Assembly (NCBI GenBank): GCA_036759125.1
Contig: DAIOVG010000094.1
Span: 1 to 10,293, forward strand
Direction: 5' to 3'
Length of the DNA stretch: 10,293 nt
DNA from: CAXXOK01 sp036759125
GTDB taxonomy: Bacteria; Bacillota; Clostridia; Christensenellales; Aristaeellaceae
Shown here: piece by piece, positions 1 through 6,481 of the stretch
How positions within the stretch are numbered: the stretch's first letter is position 1
Layout of the letters: each line of letters begins with the position of its first letter
Made by a program: the position numbers and the translations under genes
The notes under the pieces: model-generated
Told to the model about the DNA's origin: nothing
Databases searched by the model: none
Seen by the model: only the letters and a program-made list of their open reading frames with translations

Positions 1-1104
1 ATCGTACCCGAGCACAGCCCGGGGCTGCGCGGCATGTCGGATTTTCAGCAGCACGGCGATCGGCTGAGTGAGCAACGGGTCGGGGTGAGTTATCACCATC
101 CGGCTTTACAGGATATGGCCGGCCATATCCGCCGTATGTGCGACTCCGGGGCTGTAGACTACCGTATTGAGATACAGTTTACGGATGGCAGCACAATGGG
201 AAGCGAAAATTCCGGCATAGAGGGTTTTTATGCTGAGAATCTACCGCCCATCATGCAATATCATGGAAAAACGTGCATCCAGAGCATGCGTATTCGCGTG
301 GAAAACCTGCCGTTGGAGAAAACCATCAGCGAGATTATCATATCGGACCGGTATAAAAACCAATGGAAGCTCAGCGAGACGTACGAGACGGAATATGCGA
401 CAAGGTACTCCGGGAAACCGCCGCAGATTGAGATTACGTTCCCCATTCGGCAACAGGCGGGGCAATATCTGTCGATGCAACTTTCCTGCCATGATAACGG
501 ATGGACCGGGTTCCCGCATCAGGAGAATCCGTTTGCGGGACGCGGAAGCCGCTTCCGTATGGGATATGGGCTGCTGCTCGCGCCGCTGGTTCCCGTGATG
601 ATGAGCGGCGAAGAATTCAACGCGGATTTTACGCCGCTGCCGACGCTCAGCCCCGATTTATACGGCGGCGATGGGAAAAACGGCCTGGGACGCTGGCTGT
701 ATGGGAATCAGCTCGGTTGGGATCAACTGGACCGGAAGCGGGATGTACTGGAAGATACACGCCGTATGCTGGATATCCGGCGGCAGCACAATGGCTTGAT
801 CCATGCCTTCCGGGTGGACAATCCGCAGGAAAAGTTGGGCTGGGTGCGGTTTTCCGCTTCGGCGCCTATACCGGTTCCCTATTCCTATTCGGACAGGAAA
901 AGGCTGATTGTCGTGGGTGGAAATCCCAATACGGCGACAGCGGTGGTATTGACGCTGGAGCTGCCGGATTGGGAAAACGCGACGGTTACGGACCTCTTTC
1001 ATCAGCAGCCGCTGGGCACCCATCACGCGGGAAAAGAGTATACCATTCCGAAGGATTGCACGGCGGGCGGAGGCTTGCTCGTGCTGGAACTGTGCAGGGA
1101 ATAG
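1..1104 (+). CDS. Alpha-amylase-like (clan GH-H) glycoside hydrolase, C-terminal part
   Basis: The frame is open from base 1, so the gene starts outside the window; the ATG at 34 is internal. About 367 residues are visible. Counting from that Met, a Cys-His-Asp at 152-154 (bases 487-495) fits the barrel HD motif that carries the third GH13 carboxylate. It is followed by NPF..RGSRF (165-174) and APLVPVMMSGEEF (183-195), which resemble the last barrel strand of amylases. YGNQLGWDQL then RRMLDIRR (223-250) match the usual end of the catalytic domain, and a beta-rich segment (about 260-356) fits the C-terminal sandwich. Residues about 40-145 look like an extra beta-rich insertion before the HD motif. 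Family membership is inferred from these motifs; the nucleophile and acid/base regions lie upstream and unseen. The substrate is unknown. It converges on the UroD-like gene and may not belong to the GH88 operon. Confidence 0.8.
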   Translation: MVPEHSPGLRGMSDFQQHGDRLSEQRVGVSYHHPALQDMAGHIRRMCDSGAVDYRIEIQFTDGSTMGSENSGIEGFYAENLPPIMQYHGKTCIQSMRIRVENLPLEKTISEIIISDRYKNQWKLSETYETEYATRYSGKPPQIEITFPIRQQAGQYLSMQLSCHDNGWTGFPHQENPFAGRGSRFRMGYGLLLAPLVPVMMSGEEFNADFTPLPTLSPDLYGGDGKNGLGRWLYGNQLGWDQLDRKRDVLEDTRRMLDIRRQHNGLIHAFRVDNPQEKLGWVRFSASAPIPVPYSYSDRKRLIVVGGNPNTATAVVLTLELPDWENATVTDLFHQQPLGTHHAGKEYTIPKDCTAGGGLLVLELCRE

Positions 1105-1159
1105 GAAAACATGGATGTGTTTTTACGGCGTTGAAACAGGGATAGTTATCAAAGCTAAA

Positions 1160-1200
1160 GGACGCCTGCTTTTCGCGATCCGATGCGGGGACAGGCGTCC
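1160..1200. terminator. Bidirectional hairpin terminator between convergent genes
   Basis: A perfect 9-bp stem, GGACGCCTG (1160-1168) with CAGGCGTCC (1192-1200), encloses a loop that can extend the stem through T-G and C-G pairs (1170-1176 with 1185-1191). It lies 55 bases after the plus-strand hydrolase and 29 bases after the minus-strand UroD-like gene. Read on the minus strand it is followed by TTTAGCTTTGAT; on the plus strand by AGTTTATATT. Both U-tracts are imperfect, so termination efficiency is uncertain. Confidence 0.65.
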
Positions 1201-1229
1201 AGTTTATATTGAAAATAATTAAGTTTCCG

Positions 1230-2267
1230 TCAACCGGGCATGGGGTATGCCCGCACTGTTTCGGTAAAAGCGCGGATGTTTCGTTCCGGTGTGCCGGAGG
1301 GAAGCGCGCACCCGGCGCCGATCACCAGTTGCTTACCCTGAAAGATGTTGAGAACACTCTGTGTTTCAGCGCACATTTGTTCCGGCGTGCCGAAATAGAA
1401 CAGGCCGGATGGATCAATCGGCCCAAACATGACCACGTTTGCATCGCGCAGAATGCCGGCGGCTTGCGGGATGTTTGTTTTATAGTCGGCCTCAACCGCG
1501 GGGAAACCGGCCCTGCAAACATCCGCCAGGATTCGGTCCAGATTGCCGCAGATATGACAAATGACCGGAATCCCCTCTTCCCGCAATGCACGCGCAATTT
1601 TTTGATGGAAGGGAAAGGAGTATTTCAGGTACATGTCCCGGCTAATCAGGTCCGGGCCGCATGCGCTGTCGCCGAAGCTGGTGACGTCCGCGCCGGCCTG
1701 GATCATCATCTTGTGAAACGCAATATGCACGTCGGTGGCATGATCGATCAGGGCCAGAAGATCGTCTTCCAAATCCTCGTCCAGAAGATCGGCCATAAAA
1801 TCGTTCATCCCGTAGGCTAGCATGGCCAAGCTGAAGCCTGCCTGATCGCAATTGCCGCGAAGCAGCAAATCGCCACCAATCTGCCGTTTGATGAGGCGGA
1901 CAGCTTTCAGATTGATATCCACGCGTTTGGAGTGCAGTAGCTTTTCCGGCTTCATAGCGTCCAGCAAGGTGGAGACATCACTGGATAAAGGGCCGGTAAC
2001 CCGCGCGGGTTCGTGCTCCGGGTAATCCGTTGGCACGCCGATAGCGGAAGCTTCCATGCAGGTGTCGATATCCAGCAGGATTCCGTCCGTGCTGTACTTT
2101 TCGGCAAAGCGGATGTGTGCGTCCGCGATTTTTTGGGGATCGCTTCGATACTCTTCCATGGTATAGCCCGCCTCGTTTGCCGCCGCCATAAAACTGTGAA
2201 GCATCATGGGCACGCGGTCCGCAGTCCCGCCTTTCAGCGTCGTTATAATTCGTTCATATCCAGTCAT
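1230..2267 (-). CDS. Uroporphyrinogen decarboxylase/MtaA-family protein (putative corrinoid-type methyltransferase)
   Basis: This 345-residue protein has the single-domain TIM-barrel layout of the UroD superfamily, at the usual length. The N-terminus RIITTLKGGTADRVPMM is the standard family opening. His238 and Cys240 (HICGN) and Cys320 (GAGCALPSGTPERN) form the H-x-C...C zinc set known from MtaA/MtbA-type methylcobamide:thiol methyltransferases. True HemE does not use this set, so a heme role is unlikely. The ATG at 2267 has AGAGG about six bases upstream. The gene has its own candidate promoter and a terminator, so it looks monocistronic. No corrinoid protein or methyltransferase partner is visible. 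Many such genes sit in sugar or demethylation loci with unknown function. The superfamily is certain; reaction and substrate are not. Confidence 0.9.
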   Translation of the reverse strand: MTGYERIITTLKGGTADRVPMMLHSFMAAANEAGYTMEEYRSDPQKIADAHIRFAEKYSTDGILLDIDTCMEASAIGVPTDYPEHEPARVTGPLSSDVSTLLDAMKPEKLLHSKRVDINLKAVRLIKRQIGGDLLLRGNCDQAGFSLAMLAYGMNDFMADLLDEDLEDDLLALIDHATDVHIAFHKMMIQAGADVTSFGDSACGPDLISRDMYLKYSFPFHQKIARALREEGIPVICHICGNLDRILADVCRAGFPAVEADYKTNIPQAAGILRDANVVMFGPIDPSGLFYFGTPEQMCAETQSVLNIFQGKQLVIGAGCALPSGTPERNIRAFTETVRAYPMPG

Positions 2268-2314
2268 ACGCTACCTCTTTCGTTATAAATTGCGGCTATG
2301 AAACTTTTGATTCA

Positions 2315-2343
2315 ATTATAAGTACAAGCTTATGTGCATGCAA
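2315..2343 (-). promoter_or_regulatory. Candidate promoter of the UroD-like gene
   Basis: On the minus strand, TTGCAT (2343-2338) and TATAAT (2320-2315) are separated by exactly 17 bp. The -10 is perfect and the -35 matches three of six consensus bases. The leader to the ATG at 2267 would be about 40 nt and contains the AGAGG ribosome binding site. The dyad ATAAG-6-CTTAT (2318-2333) overlaps the -10 and spacer and could be an operator, though it is short. Confidence 0.45.
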
Positions 2344-2734
2344 ATAAATAGTTTTGAATCTAAACGCGAACGTATTCATTATCGATACATGTTTCGGACG
2401 ATATGTACGCGAAACCAAGACACATGCAAGTTGGCTGTGCCAGGAAGCAGGGAAATGCGGAAAAACACATAGCATGACAGGAATCGCCTTTGCGAAGTTG
2501 CCCGGGAGCAGCTGAAATGGGCACAGTCCGATTCCCGGATGATCTCGCGCCTGGGTTTCCATTGGTTGAACAGGATCAATCTAGCCTGTCCGACGAAGAA
2601 ATGTTTATCAGCAATACTGAACAAGCGCTTCAAGAAATCAACGCTCCATTGTCTCATTAATGAAGAATCATTTGCCTCTATATCGTTCGGCACTTTTCGC
2701 CAATGCACAGAGCTATCATTGCCTTTCGTTTCAT
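2344..2734. other. Stretch without a convincing gene
   Basis: The frames here give no recognisable protein. The longest minus frame (2379-2762) reads as low-quality sequence rich in Arg, Cys and Phe. One small plus-strand frame, 2517-2660 (47 residues, starting MGTVRFPDDL and rich in Asp and Glu), has GGGAG eight bases before its ATG; I cannot assign it and it may be chance. GC content rises around 2410-2580 compared with the AT-rich flanks, so part of this may be an eroded coding fragment. Confidence 0.4.
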
Positions 2735-3135
2735 TTACACCGGTTGTATCAACGAAGTCCATATATGAGCATCATCCCACTCAACTGTCACAGTAACATC
2801 TCCTCGGTAGTTGATATAATCATACTTACCATCTTTTCTACTCTGCAATAGCCATCCGAAAATATCCATACGTCATCCCATTTCAGATCAATAACTAAAT
2901 CTCCATAGATGTTGATAAATCCCCATTTACCATCTCTCTCTACACCTGCCAATCCTTCAGAAAATTCAGACGCACTGTCCCAAATCGTTTCTACAATCAC
3001 TTCTCCATTTCTGTCTACAAACCCCCATTTCCAATTCTGCCTCAATTCAAAAAACCCTGAATTAGTTTGTTCTAAATAATCCCAGATCGGGTTTACGACA
3101 ATTTCCCCTCTGTTAGAGTTATTTATCTTCCCAAA
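2735..3135 (-). pseudogene. WG-repeat protein remnant, frameshifted
   Basis: The minus-strand frame is open from 3135 to 2788 and encodes two clear WG beta-repeats, KWGFVDRNGEVIVETIWD and KWGFINIYGDLVIDLKWD, after a partial one (GEIVVNPIWD). No ATG precedes them; the first possible start is a TTG at 3045, inside the repeat array. Near 2834-2837 the frame is lost: adding one A to the A-run restores RVEKDGKYDYINYRGD and VEWDDAHIW, a further repeat, which then stops at 2735-2737. So the gene appears to have lost one base and its 5' end. WG repeats form a beta-rich fold thought to mediate binding, with no known catalytic activity. There is no functional link to the upstream GH88 gene. A sequencing error at the A-run is the main alternative to real decay. 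Confidence 0.7.
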
Positions 3136-3220
3136 CTAACTCTAATTCTATGTACATTATATGGGGGTCAGACCACTTAATGCTTCCCGACTAACTTTAC
3201 CTTTGTGTACATTATTGAGG
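3131..3220. repeat. Imperfect direct repeat of about 36 bp across the GH88 3' end
   Basis: Two copies, about 3131-3167 and 3187-3220, share TGTACATTAT exactly (3151-3160 and 3206-3215, 55 bp apart), preceded by a related CCAAACTAACTCTAATT / CCGACTAACTTTACCTT segment and followed by a G-run. Read on the minus strand, each copy holds an ATG and a short similar peptide: MYTKVKLVGKH in one and MYIELELVWEDK in the other, each ending in a stop. The second ATG overlaps the GH88 stop codon as TAATG. This suggests duplicated gene starts, possibly of the adjacent WG-repeat remnant. Confidence 0.55.
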
Positions 3221-4392
3221 GTTGGCCAAGGCGCCCACGATGAAAACGTCAGGCCGCACAATTTGTTAATGGCTTCTATAAAAAAATAATCAGCATAATT
3301 CATGGTGATGTGACGGGTTTGAATATCATGATACGAACCCGTGCATTTCGTAAGAAGTGCGGGATTGTTGTTTTCCCAGTCCATGCAGGATGTATCCATT
3401 GTCCGCAGCATATGGATGGCGGCATCATAATAAAGCTTCGCATCACAGGATGGAATCAACGGGCACAGTTCCAGCAAACCGCTGGCGGCAATCGCTCCGG
3501 CGGCGGTGTCCTTGACATCCGGATGCGGCGGCTGACGGAAATCGCAACGGGGGATATAGTCATCGCCAATGTTTGCAATAAAATAGCCCGCGATTTTCTT
3601 TGCTGCGTTCAGGTAGTCCTTTTTGCCGCTCAACAGATAGCTCAGTGTGAAACCGTATAATCCCCATGCCTGGCCCCGCGACCAACTAGAGCCGGAAGCA
3701 TAGCCTTGTCCCCCGGGGTTGTCTAAAAACCCTCCGGTTAAGGGATCAAAACAAACAATATGGTTGCATGAACCATCCTGCCTGACAAAGTGCTCCAAAG
3801 TAGTATCTGCGTGATGCATGGCGATCAGCTTAAACCGAACGTCGCCAGTGACTTTGCTTGCCCAGTAAAGCAACGGCAGATTCATCATACAATCAATAAT
3901 TGCCCAACCTTCTCGTCCCGGGTTGTTCCACGCGCGTATAAATCCAAATGGATTATAACGGGAAGCCAGCATATAGGCCGCAAAAAGAGTACGGTCGTAG
4001 CTGTCCTCATTCTTTTCCACCGCATAATGCACACCGGACTGAATGAGCCACATAAAGCCGACGTCATGGCTCAGCTCGCGAAAGCTGCTCAGTGCCCGAT
4101 CCAGCATTTTCTCGGTGCGGACAGCTTCATCACGATATGTTTGCCGCTGGGTCATAAAGTACATTTGCCACATGGCTGCCGGCCAAAATCCGTTTGTCCA
4201 GGAATGTATGCTATTCTCCATCCACTGGCCGTTCTCTGTCGAATAGGGGATATAGTCGACTTCCCTGGCTTTTTGGACAGAATATTGCATCTTTTCGTCC
4301 AGTTTCCGGATCGTTGTGTTCAACCAGTTTTTGTCGGTAAATCGCTCCGATACACAAAATGCTGACAAGAAAAACACGCTACTTTCTTTCAT
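3157..4392 (-). CDS. Unsaturated glucuronyl hydrolase-type enzyme, glycoside hydrolase family 88
   Basis: GH88 enzymes hydrate and release the 4,5-unsaturated uronic acid left at the non-reducing end of oligosaccharides by polysaccharide lyases. The 411 residues fit an alpha6/alpha6 barrel: SWTNGFWPAAMWQMYF (64-79), SHDVGFMWLIQSG (108-120), NPGREGWAIIDCMMN (157-171), SSWSRGQAWGLYGF (235-248), DTAAGAIAASGLLEL (295-309) and HITMNYADYFFIEAINKL (361-378). Asp110 and Asp167 correspond to the two catalytic aspartates of Bacillus UGL by motif. No signal peptide is evident, so it probably acts in the cytoplasm on imported sugar. It is the last operon gene, 24 bp after the permease. The start is uncertain: the ATG at 4392 has no clear ribosome binding site, and in-frame GTG or TTG codons follow shortly. 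The last ~27 residues lie beyond the family's usual end and partly in duplicated sequence, so the tail is probably not original. Confidence 0.92.
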   Translation of the reverse strand: MKESSVFFLSAFCVSERFTDKNWLNTTIRKLDEKMQYSVQKAREVDYIPYSTENGQWMENSIHSWTNGFWPAAMWQMYFMTQRQTYRDEAVRTEKMLDRALSSFRELSHDVGFMWLIQSGVHYAVEKNEDSYDRTLFAAYMLASRYNPFGFIRAWNNPGREGWAIIDCMMNLPLLYWASKVTGDVRFKLIAMHHADTTLEHFVRQDGSCNHIVCFDPLTGGFLDNPGGQGYASGSSWSRGQAWGLYGFTLSYLLSGKKDYLNAAKKIAGYFIANIGDDYIPRCDFRQPPHPDVKDTAAGAIAASGLLELCPLIPSCDAKLYYDAAIHMLRTMDTSCMDWENNNPALLTKCTGSYHDIQTRHITMNYADYFFIEAINKLCGLTFSSWAPWPTLNNVHKGKVSREALSGLTPI

Positions 4393-4416
4393 AGTATTGG
4401 ATGACCAACCAAGGCA

Positions 4417-5331
4417 TTATCCTTTTACTGCGCCGATCATAACGCCTTTGACAAAATATTTTTGGAGGAACGGATAGATACACATGATGGGAAGCGTCGT
4501 GATGATGATCGCGGCATACTTGATGATTTCGGAAAACTGATCAATTTTATCGGATTCAGCGGCAGCGGAGTTGAGAATCGTGGAATTGGCAATCAATACT
4601 GCGCGGAGTATATTTTGAATCGGCAATTTTTCATTGTCGCTAATATAGAGCGAAGCGGGAAACCATGCATTCCATTGACGTACTCCGTAGTAAAGCAGCA
4701 ATACTGCAATGGTCGGCATGATTAACGGAAGAATAAACTGAAACAGAATGCGAATATCATTTGCTCCGTCAATATAGGCGGATTCTGTGACCGCATCTGG
4801 TACCGTTTCAATGGCGGTGCGGCAAATGACAGTATTATAAATGCTGATAGCGCTTGGCAGGATGAGCGCCCAAAGCGTATTGTATAACCCCAGCGATTGA
4901 ATGTTGAGATAGTTGGGCACCATGCCGCCTTGAAAGAACATGGTAAAGAGCATGATGATTACCAGCGGTTTTTTCAGTAATACTTTTTTACTGGCCATCA
5001 AATAAGCTGCTGAGAGCGTAAGGAAAATGTTGATTGGCAGGGATACCGCTATAACTATCAGGATATTTCGATAACCACTCATAATCAACGGATGGGAAAA
5101 CGCACGGCAATACGCAATGGTTGTAAACCCGCGAGGAATAAGCATAAATCCCGGATTTGCCAACAGCTGTGTGTTATTGCTGAAAGAAGCGCACAGTACA
5201 TACCACATGGGATATAAGGTGATAAAACACAATAACAACATAAGAATCACGTTGATGCCGCTGAACAGCCGTTCCCCGATGTTGCCGACTTTGATTTTAT
5301 TGTTAGGCTCTGATACGGTTCGGACGGACAT
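4417..5331 (-). CDS. Carbohydrate ABC transporter permease, LplC/MalG type
   Basis: This is one of the two membrane subunits of a CUT1 sugar importer. From the chosen ATG the protein has 304 residues with six hydrophobic segments, starting around residues 26-48, 86-112, 121-135, 150-170, 200-217 and 270-288. The EAA loop that docks the ATPase is ESAYIDGANDIRILFQFILP (183-202). The C-terminus KYFVKGVMIGAVKG is the classic ending of MalG-type permeases. A GTG at 5340 would add three residues but lies within the ribosome binding site; AGAGG precedes the ATG at 5331 with 8 bases between, so 5331 is preferred. It follows the other permease by 18 bp and must be co-transcribed. No ATPase is encoded here; such systems normally borrow an MsmX-like one. 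Confidence 0.93.
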   Translation of the reverse strand: MSVRTVSEPNNKIKVGNIGERLFSGINVILMLLLCFITLYPMWYVLCASFSNNTQLLANPGFMLIPRGFTTIAYCRAFSHPLIMSGYRNILIVIAVSLPINIFLTLSAAYLMASKKVLLKKPLVIIMLFTMFFQGGMVPNYLNIQSLGLYNTLWALILPSAISIYNTVICRTAIETVPDAVTESAYIDGANDIRILFQFILPLIMPTIAVLLLYYGVRQWNAWFPASLYISDNEKLPIQNILRAVLIANSTILNSAAAESDKIDQFSEIIKYAAIIITTLPIMCIYPFLQKYFVKGVMIGAVKG

Positions 5332-5349
5332 TTTCTGCACCTCTTTCTG

Positions 5350-6303
5350 CTAAAACAACGAGGATTGTGTGTACCTCTTGCTCAAGGCGTTGGTAATGAC
5401 AAGGAAGAACACATTGACGATGGAATTGAACAACCCTACAGCCGTTGCATAGCTGTAGTCCGCCTTGATGATTCCCCGACGATAGACATAGGTGGAAATA
5501 ACATCCGCGACGCTGTAGGTGGGTTCGCTGTACAGAAGCAGGATTTTCTCAAAGCCAACGTTGAGAACAGAACCCATTCGCAAAATAAACAGCACCGTGA
5601 TGGTGGTGGATAAACCAGGAAGCGTAACATACCGTATCTGTTGAAATCGGTTTGCGCCGTCAATACGTGCAGCTTCATACTGCTCCTGGTCAATACTGGA
5701 TAGTGCCGCCAGATAAATGATGGAGTTCCAACCAATAGTTTGCCACAAGTCAGACACTACATAGATTAGGTAGAACTTATTCGGCTGGCTTAGATAATTG
5801 GCTGATTGTCCTCCCAGTGCCACAGAAATTTGTGAAAAAAGCCCGTTGCTCTGGCAGTATATTTTGATGAGAGAACATACAACGACCAGCGAAATGAAAT
5901 AGGGCATATAGGTAATGGTTTGGACCGTGCGTTTGAATTTCGTTGAACGCAGTTCATTCAGTAAAAGAGCAAAAATAATCGGCGTCGGAAAACCAAAAAT
6001 GATGGTTAAGATACTGATCGATAGGGTGTTGCGTATCAGGCGGGGAAAATATGGATCCAGAAAGAAATTGATAAAGTTCTGCAGTCCGACCCAATCACTG
6101 CCCGCAATACCCTTGCGCGGTCTATAATTCTGAAAGGCAATGACCAGGCCATACATTGGTTTATATGCAAACAGCGCTAGAATAATCAGTACCGGTATCA
6201 TGAGCAGGTACTTATACTTGTTCATGATGAAATCACGTCGAAGCACTTTCCAAAAACTTAGCTTTGGAACCGTCAGGCTTTTTCTCTGCATAAAGTTGTT
6301 CAT
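5350..6303 (-). CDS. Carbohydrate ABC transporter permease, LplB/MalF type
   Basis: This is the partner permease of the importer, with 317 residues. After a basic, cytoplasmic N-terminus (1-30), hydrophobic segments lie near 32-54, 92-118, 133-147, 178-200, 232-245 and 285-306. The LplB signature is visible as FAYKPMYGLVIAFQNYRPRK (45-64) followed by GSDWVGLQNF. The EAA loop is YEAARIDGANRFQQIRYVTL (209-228). The ATG at 6303 is preceded by AAAGAGG with about six bases between. LplB-type permeases lack the long extra periplasmic loop of MalF, which fits the length. The gene is separated from the solute-binding protein gene by 178 bp containing a hairpin, so its expression may be lower. Confidence 0.93.
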   Translation of the reverse strand: MNNFMQRKSLTVPKLSFWKVLRRDFIMNKYKYLLMIPVLIILALFAYKPMYGLVIAFQNYRPRKGIAGSDWVGLQNFINFFLDPYFPRLIRNTLSISILTIIFGFPTPIIFALLLNELRSTKFKRTVQTITYMPYFISLVVVCSLIKIYCQSNGLFSQISVALGGQSANYLSQPNKFYLIYVVSDLWQTIGWNSIIYLAALSSIDQEQYEAARIDGANRFQQIRYVTLPGLSTTITVLFILRMGSVLNVGFEKILLLYSEPTYSVADVISTYVYRRGIIKADYSYATAVGLFNSIVNVFFLVITNALSKRYTQSSLF

Positions 6304-6358
6304 AGAAAACCTCTTTTTTGTTGATTGAAGACGCTGCCGATGCCAGCCAAGTCCTTAC

Positions 6359-6403
6359 ACCAAGCGGTAAAAAGGTGTTTTGCCACCATTTTTACCGCTT
6401 GGT
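6359..6403 (-). promoter_or_regulatory. Stable intergenic hairpin between binding-protein and permease genes
   Basis: A perfect 15-bp arm, ACCAAGCGGTAAAAA (6359-6373), pairs with TTTTTACCGCTTGGT (6389-6403). A further GGTG/CACC pairs with one bulged base, leaving a loop of about six. On the minus strand, the direction of the operon, it lies 78 bp after the binding-protein stop and is followed by GTAAGGACTTGG, which has no U-tract. It is thus more likely a 3' mRNA stabiliser or a partial terminator than a full stop. On the plus strand it is followed by ATTTGTTTTTGG. Confidence 0.75.
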
Positions 6404-6481
6404 ATTTGTTTTTGGAGTCAAGCTATACACCGCTGCTACCGGAAAAATTTATTCGGAGATGCGGTACTGCTGAGTATGCAA

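Noticed and set aside
501..1145. Long plus-strand frame (214 residues) overlapping the amylase-like gene
   Set aside because: It is rich in Gly, Arg and Ala without recognisable motifs, while the overlapping frame carries clear glycoside hydrolase motifs and is open from the window edge.
1209..1820. 203-residue plus-strand frame opposite the UroD-like gene
   Set aside because: The minus-strand frame has family motifs, zinc ligands, a ribosome binding site and a promoter; the plus frame is an antisense shadow.
2379..2762. 127-residue minus-strand frame beyond the WG remnant
   Set aside because: The composition is unlike a real protein, there is no ribosome binding site at its ATG, and it overlaps the end of the frame-restored WG protein.
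3160..3180. GGGGGTCAGACCACTT read as a possible insertion-sequence end
   Set aside because: It recalls some IS termini, but no inverted partner or transposase was found nearby, so it is not called.
3790..4365. 191-residue plus-strand frame opposite the GH88 gene
   Set aside because: No domain is recognisable and it lies wholly within a well-supported GH88 gene on the other strand.
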